A stretch of 9,555 nucleotides of DNA from contig JAFNXT010000227.1 in assembly GCA_017378975.1 (NCBI GenBank), forward strand, positions 1 through 9,555. Reading direction: 5' to 3'. Made by a program: the position numbers and the translations under genes. Shown here piece by piece: positions 1 through 6,763 of the stretch (the stretch's first letter is position 1; each line of letters begins with the position of its first letter). The DNA comes from Oscillospiraceae bacterium (GTDB lineage Bacteria; Bacillota; Clostridia; Oscillospirales; Oscillospiraceae). The notes beneath the pieces were generated by a model, which saw nothing but the letters and a program-made list of their open reading frames with translations, was not told the DNA's origin and made no database searches.

Positions 1-213
1 ACCGCAGACATAGACCTTGCCACCACAGGGCAGCAGGATGGAATTGAAATGCTTGGCCAGAGTAGACTTGCCGCATCCGTTGCTCCCCAGGATCGCCACG
101 AAGCTGCCTGCTTCGATGGACAGACTGAGGTCCGTGAATACGGCGACACCGGGCGTGTCCTCCACGCCCGGATACGCGTAATTTAAATGTTCGACACAGA
201 TCGATTCATTCAT
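1..213 (-). CDS. ecfA1: Energy-coupling factor transporter ATPase, EcfA1-type (N-terminal part, cut by window edge)
   Basis: Only the first 71 residues are present; the gene continues past the left edge. The protein is the N-terminal nucleotide-binding part of an ABC ATPase: an aromatic A-loop residue near Tyr14, then a Walker A motif GSNGCGKST at about residues 43-51. The stretch after Walker A (AKHFNSILLPCGGKV) is typical of EcfA1 subunits, which with EcfA2 and EcfT power vitamin or metal-ion uptake through interchangeable S components at the cytoplasmic membrane. The ATG at 213 is preceded by AGGAGGG at a good distance. The gene starts 16 bp after the methyltransferase stop, so the two are probably co-transcribed. 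The Q-loop, signature and Walker B motifs lie outside the window, so the EcfA1 rather than EcfA2 assignment rests on N-terminal resemblance. The substrate cannot be told from this piece. Confidence 0.85.
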   Translation of the reverse strand, partial: MNESICVEHLNYAYPGVEDTPGVAVFTDLSLSIEAGSFVAILGSNGCGKSTLAKHFNSILLPCGGKVYVCG

Positions 214-229
214 ATATCATCCCTCCTGC

Positions 230-1102
230 TCAGGGGGTCCACCTTCCGGTAGAACCGCAGGGCAGCATGATACCGGTGGACTTCACCGGCAGTCCCAGCT
301 CTCCGACCACAGTCTTGCCGCCATGACCTGCACCAAACACCACATCAGAGGCATAACCCACCGCAGAGGGGGCAAGTCCCGTGGTGTAAGAGTTGATGAT
401 GACGAACAGGGGATCATCCGTCAGGAGCTTGGCAGTCTCCAGCAGGAAAGGATAAAAGCTGGTCTCCATCTTCCAGATCTCACCGCTGGGTCCACGTCCG
501 TAGCTGGGAGGATCCATGATGATGCCGTCATACCGGCGACCTCTGCGGATCTCCCGCTGGATGAACTTCGCGCAGTCATCCACGATCCAATGGATGGGTC
601 GGTCTGCCAGCCCGGAAGCGACAGCGTTCTCCTTGGCCCAGGCCACCATGCCCTTGGAAGCATCCACATGGTATACCTCTGCCCCACCGGCCGCCGCCGC
701 CAACGTGGCACCGCCGGAGTAAGCGAACAGGTTCAGCACCCGGACCGGCCGCTTGGCAGCGGCACCGGCCACCTTCTCCCGGATGAAGTCCCAGTTGGCA
801 GCCTGCTCCGGGAACACACCGGTGTGCTTGAAATTCATAGGCTTGACATTGAATGTCAAATAGTCTTTATACCGGATCTGCCACCGTTCCGGCAAGTCAT
901 GATCCGTCCACCGACCGCCACCGGTATTGGAGCGAAGATAACGGGCATCGTACCGCTTCCAGCCGGGATCGGCTTTGGGAGTGTTCCAGATCACCTGAGG
1001 GTCGGGGCGTACCAGAAGGTACTTGCCCCAACGCTCCAGCCGTTCACCGTCGGTGGTATCCAGAACCTCATAATCTTTCCATTCGTCAGAGATCCAAATC
1101 AT
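230..1102 (-). CDS. Class I SAM-dependent methyltransferase, COG1092/RlmI-like
   Basis: This 290-residue protein is a Rossmann-fold S-adenosylmethionine-dependent methyltransferase. Residues 1-90 form a beta-rich N-terminal part that ends in the PMNFKHTGVFPEQ segment (about 89-100). SAM-binding motif I is NLFAYSGG (124-131), with an acidic ribose-binding residue in HVDAS (Asp147). The catalytic-type motif is DPPSYGRG (197-204). This arrangement fits the family of RlmI/RlmK-like 23S rRNA cytosine-C5 or guanine methyltransferases, but the PUA domain of RlmI is absent, so an rRNA target is inferred. The ATG at 1102 overlaps the stop of the penicillin-binding protein gene in an ATGA arrangement, and GGGAGG lies about 7 nt upstream, so translational coupling is likely. 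A shared envelope role with its operon partner is not implied by the sequence. Confidence 0.88.
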   Translation of the reverse strand: MIWISDEWKDYEVLDTTDGERLERWGKYLLVRPDPQVIWNTPKADPGWKRYDARYLRSNTGGGRWTDHDLPERWQIRYKDYLTFNVKPMNFKHTGVFPEQAANWDFIREKVAGAAAKRPVRVLNLFAYSGGATLAAAAGGAEVYHVDASKGMVAWAKENAVASGLADRPIHWIVDDCAKFIQREIRRGRRYDGIIMDPPSYGRGPSGEIWKMETSFYPFLLETAKLLTDDPLFVIINSYTTGLAPSAVGYASDVVFGAGHGGKTVVGELGLPVKSTGIMLPCGSTGRWTP

Positions 1103-3999
1103 GCGAAACCTCCCAACAGTCCGGAGATCAACTGCTCCAGACCGCCCTCCTCCGGCTCCGTAGTCTCCTCGGTGGGCTCGTCTGCCGGATCATCTTTCGT
1201 TTCCTCGGTAGGATCCTCCTTGGTCTCTTCGGTAGGATCCTTATCAGGATCTGCGTCGGGATCCTTGTCGGGGTCGGCATCAGGATCGTCAGGATCCTTG
1301 TCAGGATCCGCGTCCGGATCATCCACCCAGGGATGCTCCGCCTCGTATTCCTCCCAACTCTCCTTGGTATGCTCCTGACAGGTGACACAGGGGTCGGTAT
1401 TGTCCTCCAGATCACCGAAGATACCGGTGAACTCCAGAGGCTCGCCTTCCCCATCTACATAGTAGATATAGTCATCGGCATAATAAGCCTTCTTCAGGCC
1501 GACCTTGCTGGCCTTCTTGAGTTCAGCGAGCTCTTCCTTGGTCATCTGCACCAGAGAAGAAGTCTCAAGCTTGACCTTGCCCACCTCAGCGAACTTCTTG
1601 CACCACTCGTTGGCCACAGCCTCTCCGTCAGCGCAGTATTCCACCTCGATGTGCTTCTCGCAATGATCCTCCGGCACGTCCTCCTTGTAGACCATGACCT
1701 TCTTGGTCCGACCGCCACGGACATCAGCCTTACAGGCATCGGTGGCCAGATCGCCGGAATCCAGACACACAGTGACGGAGACCATCTTCTTGTCCTTATT
1801 GTAGAGCTTGACATTTTCCTTGCCCTTGTGGAGGGGGGCCATGACCTTATGCCACAGCACACCGGCAGGATGCCGGGTATCGCCCACCAGATTGATCTCC
1901 GCAGGCTGTTCGAAACCGCACCAGACCGCGGCAGTGTAATAACCGGTGAAGCCACAGAAGTAGCGGTCGTTCTTGCTGTTGGTCGTACCGGTCTTGCCGC
2001 ACACATCGATGCCATCGATATCCGTCATGGTACCGGTACCGTGATCCACTGCCTGATCCAGACAGTAGTTCATATAATCCACGGTCTTCTGGCTGAGGAT
2101 CTGCTCGGAATCCTGCGTATTGTCGATCACGAGCACGCCCTCGGAATCGTAGACCTTGGTATAGGTCCGGCCCTCACGCCATACGCCCTCGTTGGCGAAG
2201 GTAGCATAGGCACTGGCCATATCCCGGACCGTAGCGCCCCGGGTCAGACCACCCAGGGCCAGAGGAGAATAGCTGATATCCGTCGTATTGTTGGGACCGG
2301 CCTCCAGCAGACCGGAAAGCCGGAACTTCTCCTTGCCAAAGGCGAAGCTGTAGTCCGTACCGATCCGGTCCAGCGTATTGACCGCCACGGCGTTGACAGA
2401 GTCCACCACACCGTCCAGAACGGTCATGGAGTAGGAGTAGTAGCGCTCCGCGTTCCGGGGATAGGGGGTCTTCTCGTTCTCATACCACATGGGCATATCC
2501 TTGATCACCGTAGCAGGAGTGACCTCACCGGATTCGAAAGCAGGAGCATACACCGTCAGCGGCTTGATGGACGAACCCACCTGCCGCTTGGCATCGGTAG
2601 CCATACTGAAGGCATCGAACACCGTCTTCTTATCCACACCGCCAGCCATCGCCACGATGTCACCGGTCCGGTTGTCGATCACGATGATGCCGGACTGGAG
2701 CTGCTGAGCGCCACGGGTCTCAGGGATCTGGTCCAGATCCATATAGATCTTGTCCACCTGATCCTGGACCTTCATATCCAGCGTGGTATAGATATGGTAA
2801 CCGCCGCGCTGGATCAGCTGGCGGTACATCTCCTTGCCCTGCTTGTCCAGGTCGTTCCAGACCATGCCGTCACGGGCGGCCAGCACCGCGGCCACATCCT
2901 CGAACACGGTATCCACGAACCAGGTATACACCGCCTGAGAAGCGTTGTCGCCTACGGCCACCTCCGCCTCACAGTTCGGGCAGTAGAACTTGCCATCTCT
3001 GGTGTCCAGCTCCCGGACGATGCAGCGATAGCCGCAATCCTTCGCCTCGCAGGTCGCCAGACGGTCCTCGTCGGCGATACCGCTCTTGAAGACCATCTCC
3101 TGATCCAGGGCCTGACGGTACTCTTCCTCCGTCAAATACCCCTGATTACGCATCTCCCAAAGGGTGTTCACCTGACGGATCCGGTTCCGCTCCTTACCGC
3201 TCAGGAGCTCGCCCTTATACATGAAGGTAGAAGAATAGGGACTGAAGACCGAGGGGTTGTTGGTGATACTGATCAGACTGGCGCACTCCGCCGGAGTCAG
3301 GCTCTGGAGCTCCTTACCGAAGTAATGGGCGGCGGCACTCTTGACGCCGTTCTTCCGGTCACCGAAATAGATCATGTTCAGGTACCATTCCATGATCACG
3401 TCTTTGTCATAACGACGCTCGAAATCCTGCGCCTTGAAGATCTCCACCACCTTACGGCGGACGGTGACGGAATTGTCACCGGTCATGTTCTTGACGAGCT
3501 GCTGGGTGATCGTGGAACCGCCCGCGTCACCGGAGCCAAAGAACATACCGGCACAAGCCTTCACAGTGGTGATCCAGTCCACGCCCTGATGCTCATAGAA
3601 GCGCTTATCCTCGATGGCCACCGCCGCATGGACCAGAGCCTCCGGGAACTCGTCATAGGTGGCCCATTCACGGTCGATGGAAGCGTAGATCTCCTGCAGC
3701 TCCTGGATATTGCCGTTGGCATCCACATAGTGCATATAGGAGGTCTCATCCATGTCGTAGTTCTCCTTGACGATCTGAGCGTCCGGCAGGATATCGTCCT
3801 CCAGATAACCGGCCAGGATCCCGGCGAACACGAAAGCGCAGACCACACAAATGAGCAATACCGTCGCCAGAGCACCCAGCGCGATCTTCACCGCGCCCAC
3901 CAGGATACCCCAGAGCTTGCCCAGAAGCCCAAGGGACCAATGGGGAGTCCAGGACTGTCTGGGCGCCGCGTTTTGTTTGTTCTTATCTTTTTTTGCCAT
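1099..3999 (-). CDS. Class A penicillin-binding protein (bifunctional transglycosylase/transpeptidase, PBP1A type)
   Basis: The 966-residue product polymerises and cross-links peptidoglycan on the outer face of the cytoplasmic membrane. Order: short basic cytoplasmic tail, one membrane helix (about 34-64), and a GT51 glycosyltransferase with EDKRFYEHQG (catalytic Glu130), GGSTITQQ (160-167), RRKVVE (181-186) and YLNMIYFG. An unusual five-cysteine insert (317-343) follows. The transpeptidase has SSIK (catalytic Ser476, Lys479), SVN (534-536) and KTGT (669-672). A C-terminal domain with spaced cysteines (745, 756, 780) follows the usual CxDSGxLAT...C pattern. The end is an acidic Asp-Pro/Thr-Glu repeat tail (about 893-950) and a hydrophobic tip. 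The ATG at 3999 is chosen because GGAGGT sits 6 nt upstream. An in-frame ATG at 4068 overlaps the -10 box of the promoter and would precede the mRNA start. The family is usually 700-900 residues, so this one is long. Confidence 0.95.
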   Translation of the reverse strand: MAKKDKNKQNAAPRQSWTPHWSLGLLGKLWGILVGAVKIALGALATVLLICVVCAFVFAGILAGYLEDDILPDAQIVKENYDMDETSYMHYVDANGNIQELQEIYASIDREWATYDEFPEALVHAAVAIEDKRFYEHQGVDWITTVKACAGMFFGSGDAGGSTITQQLVKNMTGDNSVTVRRKVVEIFKAQDFERRYDKDVIMEWYLNMIYFGDRKNGVKSAAAHYFGKELQSLTPAECASLISITNNPSVFSPYSSTFMYKGELLSGKERNRIRQVNTLWEMRNQGYLTEEEYRQALDQEMVFKSGIADEDRLATCEAKDCGYRCIVRELDTRDGKFYCPNCEAEVAVGDNASQAVYTWFVDTVFEDVAAVLAARDGMVWNDLDKQGKEMYRQLIQRGGYHIYTTLDMKVQDQVDKIYMDLDQIPETRGAQQLQSGIIVIDNRTGDIVAMAGGVDKKTVFDAFSMATDAKRQVGSSIKPLTVYAPAFESGEVTPATVIKDMPMWYENEKTPYPRNAERYYSYSMTVLDGVVDSVNAVAVNTLDRIGTDYSFAFGKEKFRLSGLLEAGPNNTTDISYSPLALGGLTRGATVRDMASAYATFANEGVWREGRTYTKVYDSEGVLVIDNTQDSEQILSQKTVDYMNYCLDQAVDHGTGTMTDIDGIDVCGKTGTTNSKNDRYFCGFTGYYTAAVWCGFEQPAEINLVGDTRHPAGVLWHKVMAPLHKGKENVKLYNKDKKMVSVTVCLDSGDLATDACKADVRGGRTKKVMVYKEDVPEDHCEKHIEVEYCADGEAVANEWCKKFAEVGKVKLETSSLVQMTKEELAELKKASKVGLKKAYYADDYIYYVDGEGEPLEFTGIFGDLEDNTDPCVTCQEHTKESWEEYEAEHPWVDDPDADPDKDPDDPDADPDKDPDADPDKDPTEETKEDPTEETKDDPADEPTEETTEPEEGGLEQLISGLLGGFA
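1156..1323 (-). repeat. Repeats encoding the acidic Asp-Pro and Thr-Glu-rich tail
   Basis: The DNA consists of imperfect short repeats built around GGATCC/GGATCA-like units. They encode DPDADPDKDP-type units at about residues 893-922 of the penicillin-binding protein, then DPTEET/DPADEPTEET units up to about 948. The repeats stay in frame. The likely role is a flexible, highly acidic spacer in the cell wall; calcium binding is conceivable but not shown. Confidence 0.8.
2971..3051 (-). other. Cysteine-rich, zinc-ribbon-like insert in the penicillin-binding protein
   Basis: Residues 317-343 of the penicillin-binding protein carry five cysteines in the pattern C-x4-C-x3-C-x13-C-x2-C, ending in FYCPNC. 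The segment lies after the glycosyltransferase domain and before the transpeptidase core. CPNC knuckles paired with an upstream Cys pair are typical of zinc ribbons. A metal-binding role is inferred; the cysteines could instead form disulfides, since the segment lies outside the membrane. Confidence 0.6.
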
Positions 4000-4060
4000 G
4001 ATATTACCTCCATGAGAGCGGACACAGATGGCATCATCCTGCATAGTATACATCAGTAGT

Positions 4061-4080
4061 CGTAACATTATAGCACACCG
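4061..4080 (-). promoter_or_regulatory. Extended -10 promoter of the penicillin-binding protein operon
   Basis: On the minus strand TGTGCTATAAT is present: a perfect TATAAT at 4067-4072 preceded by the TRTGn extended -10 element at 4073-4077. No good -35 hexamer is visible at 16-18 bp, which the extended -10 can compensate for. Transcription would begin near 4060, leaving a 5' leader of about 60 nt before the ATG at 3999. Confidence 0.65.
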
Positions 4081-4179
4081 CCTGTGAAAACGAAACCCCT
4101 AAAATGTGAATAATCGTTAAAAACCCACGGGGATGATCCGGCCCACCGGAGAGAAACTGTAACGGTCCCATATTCCCTC

Positions 4180-4208
4180 TTGATTTCGCGGCGGAAAACT
4201 GATACCAT
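4180..4208 (+). promoter_or_regulatory. Possible sigma-A promoter for the DUF1292 gene
   Basis: TTGATT (4180-4185) and TACCAT (4203-4208) are separated by 17 bp; each matches four of six consensus positions. It lies about 30 bp before the start codon of the DUF1292 gene, with the ribosome binding site AGGAGG between them. No better pair was seen in the rest of the 4090-4240 intergenic stretch, which otherwise holds only a small TCCGG/CCGGA hairpin at 4137-4150. Confidence 0.4.
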
Positions 4209-4240
4209 ATAGCCAGCAAAGAACGAAGGAGGCGGAAGCT

Positions 4241-4513
4241 ATGGACGAACGTTACGGCTCCGATTTCATGACCATCCAGGACGAGGACGGCACCGAATAT
4301 GAGCTGGAGGTCCTGACCACTTTGGAGTATGACGGCAACACCTATCTGGCGGTGATCCCTGCCGGCAGTGAAGACACGGATCTGGAAGTGAGCATCCTGA
4401 AGTCTGTAGAGGAAGACGGCGAGCCGATCCTCTGTGCCATCGAAGACGAAGCGGAGCTTCAGGCCGTCTACGATCTGATCATGGATCAGCTCTACGAAGA
4501 CGAGGACGAATGA
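4241..4513 (+). CDS. DUF1292 family protein (YrzB-like)
   Basis: This small, very acidic protein of 90 residues has no membrane segment and is probably cytoplasmic. It fits the DUF1292/YrzB family: an opening ITxxDEDGxExExEVLxTxEYxGxxYxAVxP pattern (here residues 11-40), a variable acidic middle, an EVSILK strand (49-54), and the closing EDEAELQAVYDLI helix (68-80). The family has no established function; in many Firmicutes it sits next to ruvX. The ATG at 4241 is supported by AGGAGG 8 nt upstream. It is divergent from the penicillin-binding protein gene. An RNA gene begins only a few bases after its stop and shares the next terminator, so the two may be on one transcript, or the RNA may have its own promoter within the end of this gene. 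Confidence 0.85.
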   Translation: MDERYGSDFMTIQDEDGTEYELEVLTTLEYDGNTYLAVIPAGSEDTDLEVSILKSVEEDGEPILCAIEDEAELQAVYDLIMDQLYEDEDE

Positions 4514-4518
4514 GATAT

Positions 4519-4712
4519 TTCCTGCTTGGTGCGTGATGTGTCTTTTTGGACCCACATTTCATTATCGGGACGTTAGACTTCCTTTCCGGTTTGCAGGCCT
4601 CCCGCTGACGCTTTGACGATCAGTGGATGTTGGAAGCAGTGATGGACTGGAGCGGCGACCCACCTGCCGTTTCGTGCAGGTCACATCGGATGCACACGGC
4701 CAAAGCGGGGCC
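4519..4712 (+). ncRNA. ssrS: Candidate 6S RNA
   Basis: A structured, non-coding stretch of about 190 nt. The ends pair in a long closing stem: GTGCGT (4529-4534) with ATGCAC (4690-4695), and GATGTG (4535-4540) with CACATC (4682-4687), separated by a GG bulge. Outer pairing of GCTTG with CAAAGC is also possible. Inside are a distal hairpin (CCGCTGA 4602-4608 with TCAGTGG 4620-4626) and a hairpin on the 3' side next to the closing stem (ACCTGC 4662-4667 with GCAGGT 4676-4681). A long rod with a central open region and a 3'-side hairpin fits 6S RNA, which binds the sigma-A RNA polymerase holoenzyme and mimics an open promoter. Elements such as GACCCACATTTC and TGGATGTTGGAAGC resemble clostridial 6S RNAs from memory. 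Exact ends are uncertain. Confidence 0.7.
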
Positions 4713-4713
4713 G

Positions 4714-4745
4714 GCGTGGGGAGCTTCGGCTCCTCACGCTTTTTT
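4714..4745 (+). terminator. Rho-independent terminator after the 6S RNA candidate
   Basis: An 11-bp stem, GCGTGGGGAGC (4714-4724) with GCTCCTCACGC (4729-4739) and one G-U pair, is closed by a stable TTCG tetraloop and followed by six T residues. The T-tract is only on the plus-strand side, so it acts rightwards. It separates the DUF1292/6S unit from the foldase promoter. Confidence 0.95.
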
Positions 4746-4779
4746 ATGCCCTGAGGTTTTGTAAATTTTTTCGGTTTTT

Positions 4780-4801
4780 TGTCTTTTCAGAAAAAAAGAC
4801 A
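4780..4801. repeat. A/T-rich inverted repeat upstream of the foldase promoter
   Basis: TGTCTTTT (4780-4787) is repeated in inverted form as AAAAGACA (4794-4801), just before the -35 hexamer at 4803. It could be an operator, an A/T-rich UP element for RNA polymerase, or chance in a T- and A-rich stretch. No T-tract follows in either direction, so it is not a canonical terminator. Confidence 0.4.
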
Positions 4802-4802
4802 C

Positions 4803-4831
4803 TTGAAACAGCCTGCACTATCGGTTATAAT
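4803..4831 (+). promoter_or_regulatory. Sigma-A promoter of the peptidyl-prolyl isomerase gene
   Basis: TTGAAA (4803-4808) and a perfect TATAAT (4826-4831) are spaced by exactly 17 bp. Transcription should start near 4838, about 58 nt before the start codon. A/T-rich tracts upstream may serve as an UP element. This rules out the in-frame upstream ATG at 4779 as the translation start. Confidence 0.88.
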
Positions 4832-4895
4832 GCTAAGGTCTATGCAAAGACCCATCGGCTCCGCCGGTAGGATCAAACGAGAGGAAATGATGATA

Positions 4896-6707
4896 ATGAG
4901 CGCATCCAGCAAGAAAAAGCTCCGTAAGGAGCAGCAGGCCGCTGTCATGACCGAGCGTCAGAAGGCGGCACAGAAGGAAGCCAAGAAGCTGAAGATCTAT
5001 ACCTGGAGCTTCTGGACCGTGATGATCCTGATCGTTGCCATCGTTGCCGGCATCACCCTGCAGGGCCCCGTCAACAGCGTCATCGACCGCGTCACTACTT
5101 CCATCATCGTTGGCGAGCACAAGCTCAACGCCACCGAGCTGAACTATTTCTACATCGACGCCATCAACCAGTATTGCAACCAGTACAGCAGCTACATCAG
5201 CTACCTGCTGGACACCAGCAAGCCTCTGGATGAGCAGGTGGCCGATGCCGCTACCGGCACCACCTGGGCTGACAACTTCGTCGACATGGCTGTGGAGAAC
5301 GCCAGAAACAACTATGCTCTGTACGATGCCGCCGTGGCCGCCGGCCATAAGCTCAGCGAGGACGAGCAGAAGTCCGTGGACGAGCTGTACGACAGCATGG
5401 ATAGCTACTCCAAGCAGCTGGGCTACCGCAACGCTTCCCACTATCTGCAGACCGTCTACGGCAAGAGCGCCAGCAAGAGCAGCTACCAGAAGTACTACGA
5501 GGTGACCGTCATGGCCAGCTCCTACTACTCCGCCTATGCCAAGGACCTGAAGGACTCCTACGACGAGCCCTCTCTGCGTGAGTACGAGAAGGAGACTCCC
5601 TACGAGTACAACTCCTACTCCTACGCCAGCTACTACATGAACGTCGATGACTTCAAGACCGGTGGCACCAAGGATGACAAGGGCAACACCACCTACTCTG
5701 ACGCGGAGATCACGGCCGCCGAGGAAGCCGTGAAGGCCGCCGCCGAGGCTCTGGCCATCGCCGACAACAATACCGTCGAAAAGCTGAACGCCGCCATCGC
5801 TGAGATGCAGAAGGCCAAGGACGCCGCCAAGGAAGAGACCAAGGCTGACGCCAAGACCGCCGACGTGACCGATCCCACCGAGGCCCCCAGCGATCCTACC
5901 GACGCCCCCTCCGACCCCACCGAGGCTCCTTCCGCTCCCACCGACGCTACCACCCCCAAGGAGGATGGCAAGAAGGAAGAGGAGAAGAAGTATCCCACCT
6001 GCTCCGAGAACGATGACGCCCTGTACTCCAGCATCAGCTCCGTCATGCAGGAGTGGATCCGCGACACCGCCCGCAAGGAGGGTGACATCACCGCTCTGCG
6101 CTACACCACCAAGACCACCGATAAGGATGGCAAGGAGACCGAGACCCTGAAGGGCTACTACGTGGTCCTGTACAAGGGCTCCAACGACAACACCTTCGCT
6201 CTGGCCAACGTCCGCCACATCCTGGTGGCCTTCGAGGGCGGCACCACCAACAGCACCACCGGCGAGAAGACCTACTCTCAGACCGAGAAGGACACCGCCA
6301 AGAAGGCCGCTGAGGCTCTGCTGGAGCAGTGGAAGAAGGGCGACGCCACCGAGGACAGCTTCGCTGAGCTGGCCAACAAGGAATCCGACGACGGCGACGG
6401 CACCACCGGCGGCCTGTACGAGGATGTCTACCCCGGCCGGATGGTCACCAACTTCAACGACTGGTGCTTCGATGAGGCCCGTAAGGCTGGCGACACCGGC
6501 ATCGTCGAGACCGAGTACGGCTACCACGTCATGTACTACGTCAACGACAGCGAGACCAACTACCGTGATTACATGATCACCAACGCCAAGCTGGAAGCTG
6601 AGGTCGAGGAGTGGCAGCACGGCCTGAACGATGCCATGAAGGTCACCGAGAAGAACACCGATCGTGTTGAGAAGGACCTGATCCTGAAGAACAAGGGCAT
6701 GGCCTGA
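4896..6707 (+). CDS. Membrane-anchored peptidyl-prolyl cis-trans isomerase (parvulin type, PrsA/SurA-like)
   Basis: The 603-residue protein probably helps exported proteins fold at the outer face of the membrane. It has a Lys/Ala-rich cytoplasmic tail (1-35), a membrane helix (about 36-56), then a helical, Tyr-rich chaperone-like region (60-250). A short Ala-rich helix (268-315) leads to a Pro/Thr/Asp repeat linker (326-352) and then a rotamase domain (about 437-549). That domain shows VRHILV near its start, the GGLYEDVYPGRMV loop and the closing YGYHVMYYV strand, all hallmarks of the parvulin fold. Unlike PrsA it has no lipobox cysteine after the hydrophobic segment, so it should stay anchored by an uncleaved helix. 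The start at 4896 is chosen because it lies downstream of the promoter with GAGG about 11 nt before it; ATGs at 4887 and 4890 are too close to that site. Lys is almost always AAG, suggesting high expression. Confidence 0.88.
   Translation: MSASSKKKLRKEQQAAVMTERQKAAQKEAKKLKIYTWSFWTVMILIVAIVAGITLQGPVNSVIDRVTTSIIVGEHKLNATELNYFYIDAINQYCNQYSSYISYLLDTSKPLDEQVADAATGTTWADNFVDMAVENARNNYALYDAAVAAGHKLSEDEQKSVDELYDSMDSYSKQLGYRNASHYLQTVYGKSASKSSYQKYYEVTVMASSYYSAYAKDLKDSYDEPSLREYEKETPYEYNSYSYASYYMNVDDFKTGGTKDDKGNTTYSDAEITAAEEAVKAAAEALAIADNNTVEKLNAAIAEMQKAKDAAKEETKADAKTADVTDPTEAPSDPTDAPSDPTEAPSAPTDATTPKEDGKKEEEKKYPTCSENDDALYSSISSVMQEWIRDTARKEGDITALRYTTKTTDKDGKETETLKGYYVVLYKGSNDNTFALANVRHILVAFEGGTTNSTTGEKTYSQTEKDTAKKAAEALLEQWKKGDATEDSFAELANKESDDGDGTTGGLYEDVYPGRMVTNFNDWCFDEARKAGDTGIVETEYGYHVMYYVNDSETNYRDYMITNAKLEAEVEEWQHGLNDAMKVTEKNTDRVEKDLILKNKGMA
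5871..5951 (+). repeat. 21-bp tandem repeat encoding DPTEAPS-type linker
   Basis: Four consecutive seven-residue units, DPTEAPS, DPTDAPS, DPTEAPS and APTDATT, are encoded by imperfect 21-bp repeats at residues 326-352 of the isomerase. They form a flexible, extracytoplasmic Pro/Thr/Asp linker between the chaperone-like part and the rotamase domain. The composition resembles the tail of the penicillin-binding protein encoded nearby. Confidence 0.85.
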
Positions 6708-6723
6708 TCCAAATGAATAATTT

Positions 6724-6763
6724 CGCCTCCCGTAGCAGAAACTGCCACGGGAGGCGATCTTTT
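6724..6763 (+). terminator. Hairpin terminator overlapping the next gene's ribosome binding site
   Basis: CGCCTCCCGT (6724-6733) pairs perfectly with ACGGGAGGCG (6747-6756). Inside, GCAG (6735-6738) pairs with CTGC (6742-6745) around an AAA loop. A short T-run (6760-6763) follows. The stem is very stable but the T-tract is weak, so some read-through is plausible. GGGAGG in the 3' arm is also the Shine-Dalgarno of the permease half starting at 6764. Confidence 0.85.

Noticed and set aside
853..4059. Open frame of 1068 codons on the plus strand, antisense to the penicillin-binding protein gene
   Set aside because: It mirrors the codon structure of a well-supported gene, has no ribosome binding site or recognisable domain, and its Leu/Ile/His/Gly-rich composition is typical of antisense translations of GC-rich genes.
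4000..4068. N-terminal extension of the penicillin-binding protein starting at the ATG at 4068
   Set aside because: Its start overlaps the -10 box of the operon promoter, and the internal ATG at 3999 has a well-spaced GGAGGT.
4034..4555. Minus-strand open frame of 173 codons antisense to the DUF1292 gene
   Set aside because: It covers the divergent promoter region and the start of the RNA gene, lacks a Shine-Dalgarno, and the DUF1292 protein on the other strand has clear family motifs.
4779..4895. N-terminal extension of the foldase starting at the ATG at 4779
   Set aside because: The TTGAAA-17-TATAAT promoter lies inside it, so the mRNA begins near 4838 and cannot encode it.
4833..6620. 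Open frame of 595 codons on the minus strand, antisense to the foldase gene
   Set aside because: Its Gly/Leu/Val-rich, repetitive translation is what the reverse of a strongly codon-biased gene produces; no start signal or domain was seen.
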